Of a DNA stretch of 64,000 nt, positions 8,892 to 17,222 are shown piece after piece (position 1 is the first letter of the stretch; every line of letters starts with the position of its first letter). The notes beneath the pieces were generated by a model. The model was not told the origin of the DNA. It was given only the letters and a program-made list of their open reading frames with translations, and did not search any database. The stretch spans positions 1 to 64,000 of the forward strand of contig JBGAUL010000005.1 of the NCBI GenBank assembly GCA_044228685.1, written 5' to 3'. Position numbers and translations under genes: made by a program. This stretch comes from JBBATK01 sp044228685 (GTDB taxonomy: Bacteria; Bacteroidota; Ignavibacteria; Kapaibacteriales; NICIL-2).

Positions 8892-10415
8892 CTACTCCAT
8901 CGCCTCAAAACACGCATCCAAACTACCATCTTCAATCAGCGAGCGAATAGCGGCTAGATCATCATAGAGAATTCGATCTGTTTCTGCAAAAGGAACGACT
9001 GTGCGGATGCGGGCGTGAAGGGCTTCGAGGATGGGACTGGTTGTGAGTGGACGGAGGAAGTCGATTGCTTGGGCTGCGCAGAGAAGTTCGACGGCGAGGA
9101 CGCTTTGTAGGTTTTCGACGACGCGACGGGCTTTTAAAGCGGCAATGCTGCCCATTGAGTTGTGATCTTCTTGATTGGCACTCGTCGGAATTGAATCCAC
9201 GCTTGCCGGATGCGCCAGTACTTTGTTTTCAGACACGATGCTGGCAGCTGTGTATTGGGCAATCATCATTCCGCTTTGCACGCCACCGTTTTTGGTGAGG
9301 AAGCGAGGCAGACCATTGCTCAAAGCACCATTGACCATGCGTTCGGTTCGACGTTCGCTGATATTGGCAAGCTCAGCGCAGGCGATTGCGAGGAAGTCCA
9401 GAGCAAGCGCCAGAGGCTGACCGTGAAAATTGCCGCCCTCCAGATGGTCTTCGTCTTCCGGAAATATCAAAGGATTATCATTAGCACTATTCAACTCCAC
9501 TTCCAGCACTGATTGCACATAGCGTATAGCATCATGCGATGCGCCGTGAACTTGGGGCATGCAACGAATTGAATAGGCGTCTTGGACGCGTGTGTCGTCG
9601 GTGCGATGTGATTCACGAATGGCACTGTCGCTCATGAGCATGCGCAGTCGTGCAGCACTCTGCTGCTGACCTTTGAACGGTCGCAATGCGTGCAGTCGTG
9701 CATCGTAAGCTCTATCCGTGCTCCGCAGCGCATCGGCGCTAAAGGCACCGCATACATCTGCCAAACGAGCAAGACGCTGTGCTTTGTGAACTGCAAGAGC
9801 TCCGACGGAACATTGCATTTGCGTGCCGTTGATCAGAGCCAGACCTTCTTTGGCTTGCAGGCGGACGGGACTGATGCCATGACGAGCCAGGACTTTCTCG
9901 CTGGCTTCGATACCATTGGCCGTCAGACAGCGTCCTTTGCCAATCAACATCAACGCGATATGCGACAACTGCACCAAATCGCCCGATGAGCCCACCGAAC
10001 CTTGCTCCGGCACCGCCGCAATAATGTTCTGATTGAAAATATCGATCAGCGTTTCAAGGGTCTCAAGTCGAATTCCACTATGTCCCTTCGCCAACGCGTT
10101 TATACGCAACAACATCATGCCTCGCACTGCATCGACCGGCAACCAGTCGCCGGTTCCTACGGCATGTGACAAAATCAAATTCTCCTGCAACTGCTCCAGC
10201 TGATCCCGCGGAATAACCACATTTGCAAACTCACCAAAGCCCGTCGTAACGCCATAGATAACCTTTCCTGCCTCAACCCAGCGATCAATCAAAGCTCGCG
10301 CTGCCAAAACCCCCGCCCGCGCATCCGCGTGCAACTCGAGTCTGGTCGACGTATCCGCCACCGCCCGCGCAAAATCCTCTAATCCTAAGTCTGAACCGGT
10401 TATCTGCAGTGTCAT
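8892..10415 (-). CDS. hutH: Histidine ammonia-lyase (HutH)
   Basis: Catalyses L-histidine to trans-urocanate plus ammonia, first step of histidine degradation, in the cytoplasm. About 507 residues, the usual length. The segment around the MIO prosthetic group reads GSVGSSGDL (about 140-148), so the cyclising triad is Ser-Ser-Gly rather than the common Ala-Ser-Gly. Other HAL landmarks are intact: YGVTTGFGEF, NLILSHAVGTG, YSIRCMPQVHGA, and the substrate-binding block SANQEDHNSMG near the C-terminus. The ATG at 10415 is preferred over the TTG 12 bases upstream. No hutU, hutI or hutG lies nearby, so the rest of the pathway is elsewhere or absent. Confidence 0.9.
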   Translation of the reverse strand: MTLQITGSDLGLEDFARAVADTSTRLELHADARAGVLAARALIDRWVEAGKVIYGVTTGFGEFANVVIPRDQLEQLQENLILSHAVGTGDWLPVDAVRGMMLLRINALAKGHSGIRLETLETLIDIFNQNIIAAVPEQGSVGSSGDLVQLSHIALMLIGKGRCLTANGIEASEKVLARHGISPVRLQAKEGLALINGTQMQCSVGALAVHKAQRLARLADVCGAFSADALRSTDRAYDARLHALRPFKGQQQSAARLRMLMSDSAIRESHRTDDTRVQDAYSIRCMPQVHGASHDAIRYVQSVLEVELNSANDNPLIFPEDEDHLEGGNFHGQPLALALDFLAIACAELANISERRTERMVNGALSNGLPRFLTKNGGVQSGMMIAQYTAASIVSENKVLAHPASVDSIPTSANQEDHNSMGSIAALKARRVVENLQSVLAVELLCAAQAIDFLRPLTTSPILEALHARIRTVVPFAETDRILYDDLAAIRSLIEDGSLDACFEAME

Positions 10416-10895
10416 ATCGCATATCAAATGTGGACTACAAAAATCGCATTTGCCATGACACAGGAAGAGAGTTTTTGAGTGGCGGGGGACTTGCTAATCT
10501 GGGTCAAGCTGAAGATGTTTCAACAATGATGACGCTCATGTCCTGCACCCATCTGAGCATGAGAACAAACGCTTTACCATGTTCTTAGTGCAGGGTTGCA
10601 CACACATGACGCCATTCCCACTCAATTCAATCAACACGGCAATTCTTCTCTGGGAGCAAAGACTGCTTTGACGTATTGTTATCTCACAGACTCAGTGAAG
10701 TTCGTAGACTATGCTATGAGGCGATGGTACAGAATCATGTTGCATCAAGTGTTGCAACATTGAAGTTTTGAAATTAATCGTGGAGCATTGATTAATGAAC
10801 GCAACTGACACCACTCCCCCTCAATTGACACTTGGCGGTTGAACTAAAAGCATCTATGTTTATCCCAGTGAACAATCACAATTTTAGGTACCATT
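10416..10895. other. Intergenic region upstream of the IgGFc-binding-like gene
   Basis: About 480 bases with no convincing ORF, between the divergent hutH and the gene at 10896. It contains a 10-bp perfect palindrome TGTTGCAACA at 10750-10759 and a 7-bp inverted repeat ATTAATC/GATTAAT (10773-10779 and 10790-10796), both within 150 bases of the downstream start, so they may be operators. A TTGACA at 10825 could be a -35 box, but no good partner is evident. Confidence 0.4.
10773..10796. promoter_or_regulatory. Inverted repeat, possible operator
   Basis: Seven-base arms attaatc and gattaat separated by 10 bases, about 100 bases upstream of the ATG at 10896. A separate 10-bp palindrome lies just 5' of it (10750-10759). 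The spacing suits a dimeric regulator, but short AT-rich arms can arise by chance. Confidence 0.25.
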
Positions 10896-13385
10896 ATGAA
10901 AAAAGTCCTACTACAATTACTTAGCGCAGCGGCAGTACTGTTTGCCGGCGTTGTGACGCTGAGTGCTCAGGGACTGAGTCCACAGTATCTCAAACCCAGC
11001 AACATGGGTACGGAGTTTTATTTCACCTTTCTTCCGTGCTATGAGGAGTCAGGAAACAACAAGTTGATGTTGTACATTTCCTCGATTGATACCGGAACTG
11101 CAGTCATAGAGGTTGTAGGCAAGGGATATTCAAAAAAAGTGACATTAAAAGCATTTGATCCTGTGGGTGTTGAAATTGGGCCCGGCTTTGGACAAGCAAT
11201 TAGTAAGTCTGTTAACGGCAGTTTTCCTCCGGAGCAAGTTTATCCTCAGAGTGCATTGCACATCACTTCGACCGTACCTGTGATCGTCTATGGCGTTACA
11301 CGTTTTAATTACACGAGCGATTCGTTCTTGGCACTTCCTGTTGAAGCCTTAGGTACATCCTATGTTGTCAGTTCGATGGCGGACATGACGTGGATGTACG
11401 GAGGATACTCACTGCCCAGCGAAGCAGGCATCGTTGCGGCGTATGATCACACAACTGTGCACTTCACGCTTGGTGGTCCATCCGTAACAGTCACCGGTGG
11501 CGGCATGAAACCAGGCCAGACTAAAGGATTTACCATGAACAAAGGCGACGTATGGCTAATAGGAAATGATGCCAACTCGAAGGAAGGCGACATGACAGGA
11601 TCTGTCATTACGGCTGACAAACCTATTGCAGTCTTCGGAGGAAATCAATGTGCTAATGTTCCGACGACAATGCGCTGGTGCGACTACATCTGTGAGCAAG
11701 AGCGTCCAATGGAAAACTGGGGTCGTACCTATCTCGTTCCCAAATACGCTACCCGTGCAAAGAGCTACTATGTAAAAGTTATTAGCGGCAGTACTCAATG
11801 TAACGTGACCTTAGACGGCGCACCTTGGCACACGTTCACCACGATCGGTGGTCCGGAGTCAACTGGCTGGACGCAAGGCTTTATCAATTCTGCATCCAAC
11901 ACTGTCGCATGTCTGCAAAGCGGAGATCCATTTAATGTAGTCGTGTTTAATCCCGGCCAGGAAGTGGATGGAGTATCAACTGATCCATTTCAAATGAACA
12001 TCATTCCCTACGAGCAATTCGCAAAGGCATACATGTTCAGTACACCGGGTACAAAAGGTGGACTTGGTTTTACACGGAATTACATGGGCGTGATTTTCCC
12101 GGTGGTCAATGGAGCGATTCCGGATGATCTAGAGTACGGAGTCTCGGTTAATGGAACAATTTCTTGGAGAAAATTCAGTAGCGTTTTTGGCAGTGCCTTT
12201 AACACATTTGACATTTACCAAAGCCAAATGCCAAACGGGTATTACTATGCATTTAAAGAATGCGCTTTACCTGCGGATGGTGATTATTTCATGCGAGGAT
12301 CTGTTCCTTTCGCAATCTATTCCTATGGTGGCGGAGACTACGACTCATATGGACATCCGGTTGGTGGCTTGAATATTGACTTGCAGAAGATGCAAGATGT
12401 GTCAAAGCCGGTGGCCCTGGTAACAAAGGACAGTCTGGGTTTAGTAGGAACAATCGAAGACATGCCTAAGGACGTAACAATCCGCAGCAATCTCTCAAAA
12501 GTGAACCTTGCTAGAGTTTCAACCAATGCAAAGATTTCAGTTGATAAAATCAATGGAAAATCAGTATCGATTGTGAACTGGAGACTTGATCCAATCGATC
12601 CGGAATTGGATATGACGGCAGATGTCGCAGTTACTGACAGAGCCGGGAACGATACTGTCTACCACTACACACTTGTCGGGCACTCGCAGCCACCGGTTAT
12701 CACAAACACTACTAAGGACTCTCTGTGTGTCAACAAGACAGCGACACTTAAAGCCAATGCCGGATATACAAAGTACCTGTGGTCAACCGGCGATACAACG
12801 CAAAGTGCGACAATAACTTCATCAGTTCCGGGTTTAAAGACTTATACAGTAACCGTTACTTCTAGAACCGGAAAAGTGATGACCTCAGATGGTTATGCCT
12901 TGTACTTTGTTGATAATCCCGCCAAAGCGACAATTAGCCAAAACATCAATCACCTAAAGGCATCTGTCACAGGTGCCACGTACCAATGGTATTTGAATGA
13001 CCAAGCCATCAGCGGCGCAACAACTGACACGTACGTAATCAGCGCTTCAGGTATGTATTCTGTCGATGTCACGAATAGCTTCGGATGCACGACCCGTTCT
13101 GAATCCTTCAGCGCCGTAGCGCTCGATGTTGCGGACGCTGAAAACGATGGACTGAGCTTGCAGCCAAGTCCGGCTACAAGCAACTGTACTCTTCGTTATC
13201 AAAACCTCCATCCAAAACACGTCGAACTTGTTGATATGGAAGGCAAAGTCCTGCTTCGCTACGAAGCCCAACAACTCGGCAACGATGCACTCAATATTCC
13301 TCTGCAAAACATCGCAGCCGGATCATACATCGTCCGCGTTTGGATCAATAATGAAATTCACTCGCTGCGCCTGGTGAAGAATTAA
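10896..13385 (+). CDS. Large secreted IgGFc-binding-domain-like protein with T9SS sorting domain
   Basis: 829 residues. A signal peptide ends near VTLSAQG (about 25). Residues about 30-480 match the pattern of the IgGFc-binding N-terminal domain (PF17517 type): GTEFYFTFLPCYEES near the start, then repeats of adhesion-like beta strands such as VPVIVYGVTRFNYTSDSF and DKPIAVFGGNQCANVP. A middle section is Ig-like (ITNTTKDSLCVNKTATLK), and the last 80 residues form a T9SS type-A tail (LQPSPATSNCTL, IAAGSYIVRVWI). It is probably surface-exposed or released. In bacteria this domain is common in large T9SS cargo; actual IgG binding should not be assumed. It ends at the terminator at 13415. Confidence 0.85.
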   Translation: MKKVLLQLLSAAAVLFAGVVTLSAQGLSPQYLKPSNMGTEFYFTFLPCYEESGNNKLMLYISSIDTGTAVIEVVGKGYSKKVTLKAFDPVGVEIGPGFGQAISKSVNGSFPPEQVYPQSALHITSTVPVIVYGVTRFNYTSDSFLALPVEALGTSYVVSSMADMTWMYGGYSLPSEAGIVAAYDHTTVHFTLGGPSVTVTGGGMKPGQTKGFTMNKGDVWLIGNDANSKEGDMTGSVITADKPIAVFGGNQCANVPTTMRWCDYICEQERPMENWGRTYLVPKYATRAKSYYVKVISGSTQCNVTLDGAPWHTFTTIGGPESTGWTQGFINSASNTVACLQSGDPFNVVVFNPGQEVDGVSTDPFQMNIIPYEQFAKAYMFSTPGTKGGLGFTRNYMGVIFPVVNGAIPDDLEYGVSVNGTISWRKFSSVFGSAFNTFDIYQSQMPNGYYYAFKECALPADGDYFMRGSVPFAIYSYGGGDYDSYGHPVGGLNIDLQKMQDVSKPVALVTKDSLGLVGTIEDMPKDVTIRSNLSKVNLARVSTNAKISVDKINGKSVSIVNWRLDPIDPELDMTADVAVTDRAGNDTVYHYTLVGHSQPPVITNTTKDSLCVNKTATLKANAGYTKYLWSTGDTTQSATITSSVPGLKTYTVTVTSRTGKVMTSDGYALYFVDNPAKATISQNINHLKASVTGATYQWYLNDQAISGATTDTYVISASGMYSVDVTNSFGCTTRSESFSAVALDVADAENDGLSLQPSPATSNCTLRYQNLHPKHVELVDMEGKVLLRYEAQQLGNDALNIPLQNIAAGSYIVRVWINNEIHSLRLVKN

Positions 13386-13414
13386 TCTTCTCGCATAAAC
13401 CAGAAGACGAATTG

Positions 13415-13447
13415 AACGGTCGATGTGAAAACGTCGACCGTTTTTTT
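13415..13447 (+). terminator. Rho-independent terminator
   Basis: A 9-bp perfect stem (13415-13423 with 13434-13442) with a 10-base loop, running straight into seven or eight T residues. It lies 30 bases after the stop of the IgGFc-binding-like gene. Confidence 0.88.
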
Positions 13448-13547
13448 ATGCTCTTCGGTGAAGGACTTGAGTGCATTCGTGACTAAGTTCCTTAATCCCA
13501 ACATATAAGGGCGATCCCGAAAGCTCTGTTCAATTGACTACTGAGTT

Positions 13548-14975
13548 ATGATTTACCGCAACGTCAGCCTATCGATCATTTGCTTTCTCCTCATCGTTAT
13601 GATTGGACAGATGAGCTCTCAACCGTGCTCACAGATGAATATTTCATTGCAATCTGAGATTGGTTCACAGTGTCAGACTATCGCAATGACGATGAAGAGC
13701 GACCGATTGGGTCGTTCATATCTCTATATCGCTCAGAAAGAGGGTGGTTTAAATATCTACTCCACATCGACGATCACAGCACCAAAGTTTGTCGCTAACC
13801 TGAGTCGTAGCGCGCTCGGTGGTTTGGATGTAATGAGTCTGACTCAAGATGGGAACTACTTGTTTCTGGCTCTCGGAAATTCCTTCGCCGACGGACAAGC
13901 TCCGGGTCTTGCAATTGTCGACATCAGCGATGCAACTAAACCAATCGTCGCCTCCACTTGGAAACAAGCAACAGGTACTCGCGGAGCCGGCTTCGTTGCC
14001 GTTGAAAATAATCGAGCGTACTTGGCGGCTATGCAGTCGGGTCTCATCGTCTTCGATATCACCAACAAGAACTCCATCCACGAAATCTTGCGTGTGAAAC
14101 CTGATCTCGCGTTTCCGGATACCAAATACGACAGCGCAAAAATCAATGCCCGCGGAATGGAGGTCCGTAATGGCATTGTTTATCTCTGTTACGATGCCGG
14201 CGGATTTCGCATTATCGATTGCAACGGACTCGACCAGCCACGCGAGCTCGGTCGATTTGCCAATCCCAAACTCAATGGTCATCCAAGAGCATACAACAAC
14301 ATTGTAATCGACGACAGTCTTGCATACATCGCGGTTGATTATTGTGGTCTTGAAATTCTCAACATTAAAAATCCCCAAGCCATCAGCTTGGTTTCGTGGT
14401 GGAATCCATGGAGCTGTGAACTCAACTCCCTCAACTGGTTCAGTTCGAATGGTCATGCAAATGAAGTTGCGCTGCGAAAGGACTGTAAGAAGCTCTTTCT
14501 CTCGACCGGCAAGAGCGACATGATGGTCGTGGACGTCAGTGATCCTACACATCCCGACTCCTGTTCGACCTACGGCGGCATCAACAACAACCTCGGCACC
14601 TGGGGCATCGATGTTGATCAGAATAATATTTACCTATCCTATATCTGCGCCATAATTCCCTTTAGTTCGAACTGGACAGGAGTAAAAATTCTCTCATACA
14701 ATTCCTGCACGAGTAGTGCAGTAGCAATTCAGCAACCCGACGAAAACGAAGTGCGCGCGGTTATCACAAACAATACACTTAGTATACACTCAGACCAAGA
14801 ATTGCGACCGGAGAACCTTTGCGTTGTCGACCTTTTAGGTCGAAACATAGTAAAGTCAATTCAACGAGTTGATAATCATCAACTCTTCATAGAGTTGAAC
14901 TACGCGCCACTACTATGTTACGTGCAGATTGTCGGTTCCTCTTCCAAAGCACAATTAGTGCTAGCGCGGGAATAG
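13548..14975 (+). CDS. Secreted LVIVD-repeat beta-propeller protein
   Basis: 475 residues with a hydrophobic signal sequence (about 1-24). The body contains at least five LVIVD-type propeller blades: GLAIVDISDATKP, GLIVFDITNKNS, GFRIIDCNGLDQP, GLEILNIKNPQA and MMVVDVSDPTHP. Each blade alternates with a strand beginning near NRAYLAA or DSLAYIAV. These domains are scaffold or binding propellers of unknown ligand. The last 80 residues look like a degenerate T9SS tail without the usual PNP motif. Its start lies 100 bases after the previous terminator, so it probably has its own promoter. Confidence 0.8.
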   Translation: MIYRNVSLSIICFLLIVMIGQMSSQPCSQMNISLQSEIGSQCQTIAMTMKSDRLGRSYLYIAQKEGGLNIYSTSTITAPKFVANLSRSALGGLDVMSLTQDGNYLFLALGNSFADGQAPGLAIVDISDATKPIVASTWKQATGTRGAGFVAVENNRAYLAAMQSGLIVFDITNKNSIHEILRVKPDLAFPDTKYDSAKINARGMEVRNGIVYLCYDAGGFRIIDCNGLDQPRELGRFANPKLNGHPRAYNNIVIDDSLAYIAVDYCGLEILNIKNPQAISLVSWWNPWSCELNSLNWFSSNGHANEVALRKDCKKLFLSTGKSDMMVVDVSDPTHPDSCSTYGGINNNLGTWGIDVDQNNIYLSYICAIIPFSSNWTGVKILSYNSCTSSAVAIQQPDENEVRAVITNNTLSIHSDQELRPENLCVVDLLGRNIVKSIQRVDNHQLFIELNYAPLLCYVQIVGSSSKAQLVLARE

Positions 14976-15147
14976 TATTCTTGTGAGCATCGAGTGTTTC
15001 GCTCACCAAAGCTGCAGTCTCAAGCTCTACATCCATGCATTCATCGTGAAGAGTGACCAAATCTGAGATGTCGCCTTCTGTCTGACAATACCCACATTCA
15101 GTATTTACCCGTATTGCCACTCCTTGATATTTGTCGGATCTTTGGTG

Positions 15148-16320
15148 ATGCTCGCAGAGGTCCAGGTGAATCGACAGGTTAGCAGGTACGGTAAAAAGAC
15201 AACGACAGCTCGAACACGGAGTCGTGTTGATGCTTTGCGCGTGTGCATCACGTCTGTACTGCTCAGTATTCTCTGCACTTCCAGCGTTGTGGCGCAAAGC
15301 GCTCCGACGCCATCACCCTTCAGTTTTATGGCGGTTATTGATAGTTACTACGCCTACGACTTCAATCACAACCAAGAACATGAGCTGCCCTTCTTCATGT
15401 TCAACACCAAGCGTTCGGATGAATTCAACATCAACTTGGCTTTGCTTCGTGGAAGCTATGCGACGCCGTCGGTGCGAGCTAATCTTGGGTTGATGTCGGG
15501 AACCTACGCGCAGTACAATCTCTATTCAGAGCAAGAGTTGTTTCGTTCTATATACGAAGCCAATGCCGGTGTGTCATTTGGTGACAGTTCCGGTGTGTGG
15601 TTTGACGTTGGCATCTTGCCATCGCATTTGGGATTCGAGAGTGTGGTCATGCAAGACGACTGGACCATTACCCGCTCGCTGTCAATTGAAGGTTCGCCTT
15701 TTTATCTTTCCGGAGCACGTCTCACTGCTCAACTCAGCGACGTGTGGTCGGTGATGGGAATACTGTGCAACGGCTGGCAACACATTCGTCGCAGCAGTGG
15801 CAATACTTCAATCTGGTTCGGCACTCAAGTGCAGTGCAAACCCTCATCAAAGCTCACGCTCAATTGGAGCACACTTATAGGTAGTGATGATGCGGATAGT
15901 ATTGCGCGGGAGCGGATCTACAACGACTTCTATCTCTTGGCAACTATTAGTCCGCGCTTCCAAGTGGCTGTTGGATTTGATATCGGATATCAACAACACC
16001 AGTCCTCAACAGGTTCAGGCTACGCGATGTGGAACAGTCCACTGCTCATCCTCCGACTCCAAGCCCTCAAACAACTTGCCTTTTGTCTTCGCACCGAATA
16101 CTTCAACGATCCCGAAGGCGTCATCTTTTCTGTTGCGCCAAACTCAGGTCTGATCCTTGGCGGCAATTCCCTCACTGCCGAATACACACCCAATCCTCAA
16201 ATCACCATCCGTGCAGAAGAGCGATGGTTCGAGTCTGAGGAAAAGATCTTTCGTATTGGCTCCTTGCCTGTCGCTACGCAATCGATGTTTCTGTTTGCGT
16301 TGTCGGTTCGTGTGCCATGA
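15148..16320 (+). CDS. Outer-membrane porin-like beta-barrel protein (BBP2-like)
   Basis: About 390 residues. A hydrophobic export signal ending at SSVVAQS lies unusually far in (about 25-50 from this start), so the true start is uncertain: the frame is open from a TTG at 15124, the ATG at 15148 is used here, and a start just before the hydrophobic stretch is also possible. The mature part opens with FSFMAVIDSYYAYDFN and continues as amphipathic strands rich in Tyr, Phe and Trp, with the features of the BBP2/Gcw_chp outer-membrane family (ALLRGSYATPSVRANLG, GVWFDVGILPSHLGFES). Transported solute unknown. It is followed by the palindromic repeat cluster. Confidence 0.75.
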   Translation: MLAEVQVNRQVSRYGKKTTTARTRSRVDALRVCITSVLLSILCTSSVVAQSAPTPSPFSFMAVIDSYYAYDFNHNQEHELPFFMFNTKRSDEFNINLALLRGSYATPSVRANLGLMSGTYAQYNLYSEQELFRSIYEANAGVSFGDSSGVWFDVGILPSHLGFESVVMQDDWTITRSLSIEGSPFYLSGARLTAQLSDVWSVMGILCNGWQHIRRSSGNTSIWFGTQVQCKPSSKLTLNWSTLIGSDDADSIARERIYNDFYLLATISPRFQVAVGFDIGYQQHQSSTGSGYAMWNSPLLILRLQALKQLAFCLRTEYFNDPEGVIFSVAPNSGLILGGNSLTAEYTPNPQITIRAEERWFESEEKIFRIGSLPVATQSMFLFALSVRVP

Positions 16321-16358
16321 CGTCGTGTTCTCTCATCGTTGTTTGACAATGCGTAAGC

Positions 16359-16610
16359 GGGAGGCTGGCGCCTCCCCTACGGTGGGTGTTTGGCTTATCG
16401 TGCACGGCGCGTTTGATTACATCGCGATACCGCATTGAACACCTACACCTGAACGGGAGGCGGGAGGCGAGCGCCTCCCCTACAGGCGTGTACGCATTTG
16501 TGCGGCACGCCGCATTTGTTTACATCGTGATTGTGCATTAACTGCCGTCGCCGGAACGGGAGGCGGGAGGCGAGCGCCTCCCCTACAGGCGTGTACGCAT
16601 TTGTTTGGGT
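16359..16610. repeat. Palindromic (REP-like) repeat cluster, locus 1
   Basis: Three copies of an 18-bp palindrome GGGAGGCnnGCGCCTCCC, each followed by CTAC, at 16359-16376, 16462-16479 and 16565-16582. The last two sit in near-identical units with a 103-base period. Between them is a second palindrome GCGGCACGCCGC (about 16502). The same motif family recurs at 60.0-60.7 and 62.9-63.05 kb. The rest of the 16321-16682 gap shows no gene. Confidence 0.85.
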
Positions 16611-16620
16611 CGTGATACGA

Positions 16621-16652
16621 CAAAAAAAATCCCATCGTAAAAACGACAGGAT
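16621..16652 (-). terminator. Rho-independent terminator of the atpDC unit
   Basis: Read on the minus strand: a 9-bp stem (16652-16644 with 16637-16629, including two G-T wobbles), a 6-base loop and eight T residues. It begins about 30 bases beyond the atpC stop codon. Confidence 0.8.
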
Positions 16653-16682
16653 GCACTGTTTACCTTTTCTGATTTACGAATG

Positions 16683-17099
16683 TTAGTCGCGCATTGCTTC
16701 GGCTATGCGGACGCGGTTTTTCGCTGCCACAAGTTCTTTCTTTTCTTCTTCGCTGAGGTGATGATCTCCTTGACCTGCAATGCGAGCGGAGATTGCAGCC
16801 AGTTGATTTTGGGCGTCTTCGTAATCGATTTCGGTTGCTGCTTCTGCGCTTTCAACAACGATTGAAACGATGTTGTTTTTGATTTCGGCAAAGCCACCGT
16901 TGGTTGCGAAGTAGAAGTCGTTACCATCATGATCAATGATCTTAATTACGCCAACATCCAATGAGGAGATGATAGGGGCGTGATTAATAAGAACCTGAAA
17001 TGGTCCGAGTGTACCAGGCAGTGTCACAGCCACAGCATCCGCGCTGTAGGCGGTGTTGCGTGGTGTGACGATTTCGATTTTTAAGAGCGTTTCTGACAT
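16683..17099 (-). CDS. atpC: F1Fo ATP synthase epsilon subunit
   Basis: Central-stalk regulatory subunit linking gamma to the c-ring in the membrane ATP synthase. 138 residues, the usual size. The N-terminal beta-sandwich reads LKIEIVTPRNTAYSADAVAVTLPG and GPFQVLINHAPIIS; the C-terminal helical hairpin (about 88-138) contains EEEKKELVAAKNRVRIAEA. It lies 123 bases downstream of atpD on the same strand, with a strong hairpin between them and no visible ribosome binding site, and ends at the terminator at 16621-16652. The atpD-atpC pair separated from the remaining atp genes is a known arrangement in Bacteroidota/Chlorobi. Confidence 0.95.
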   Translation of the reverse strand: MSETLLKIEIVTPRNTAYSADAVAVTLPGTLGPFQVLINHAPIISSLDVGVIKIIDHDGNDFYFATNGGFAEIKNNIVSIVVESAEAATEIDYEDAQNQLAAISARIAGQGDHHLSEEEKKELVAAKNRVRIAEAMRD

Positions 17100-17116
17100 T
17101 GTGTTTCGTGTGTCAA

Positions 17117-17139
17117 GGATGAAGCTCTGAGCTTCATCC
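17117..17139 (-). promoter_or_regulatory. Hairpin between atpD and atpC
   Basis: A perfect 10-bp stem (ggatgaagct/agcttcatcc) with a 3-base loop. It ends 17 bases before the atpC start codon and has no T tract, so it is not a standard terminator. A role in mRNA processing or in setting epsilon translation is inference. Confidence 0.45.
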
Positions 17140-17222
17140 GCAAATTCATGGACAATGGATTATCGACTGTGTGATTGACGTTTGCAGCATCCACATCTCG
17201 GTGTTTATGCTTGCGCGCCGAA

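Noticed and set aside
14983..15008. Hairpin gtgagc/gctcac after the LVIVD gene as a terminator
   Set aside because: Only 6 bp and no T tract on either strand.
16359..16610. CRISPR-like array
   Set aside because: Repeats are palindromes in unequal units with repeated, not unique, spacers and no cas genes nearby.
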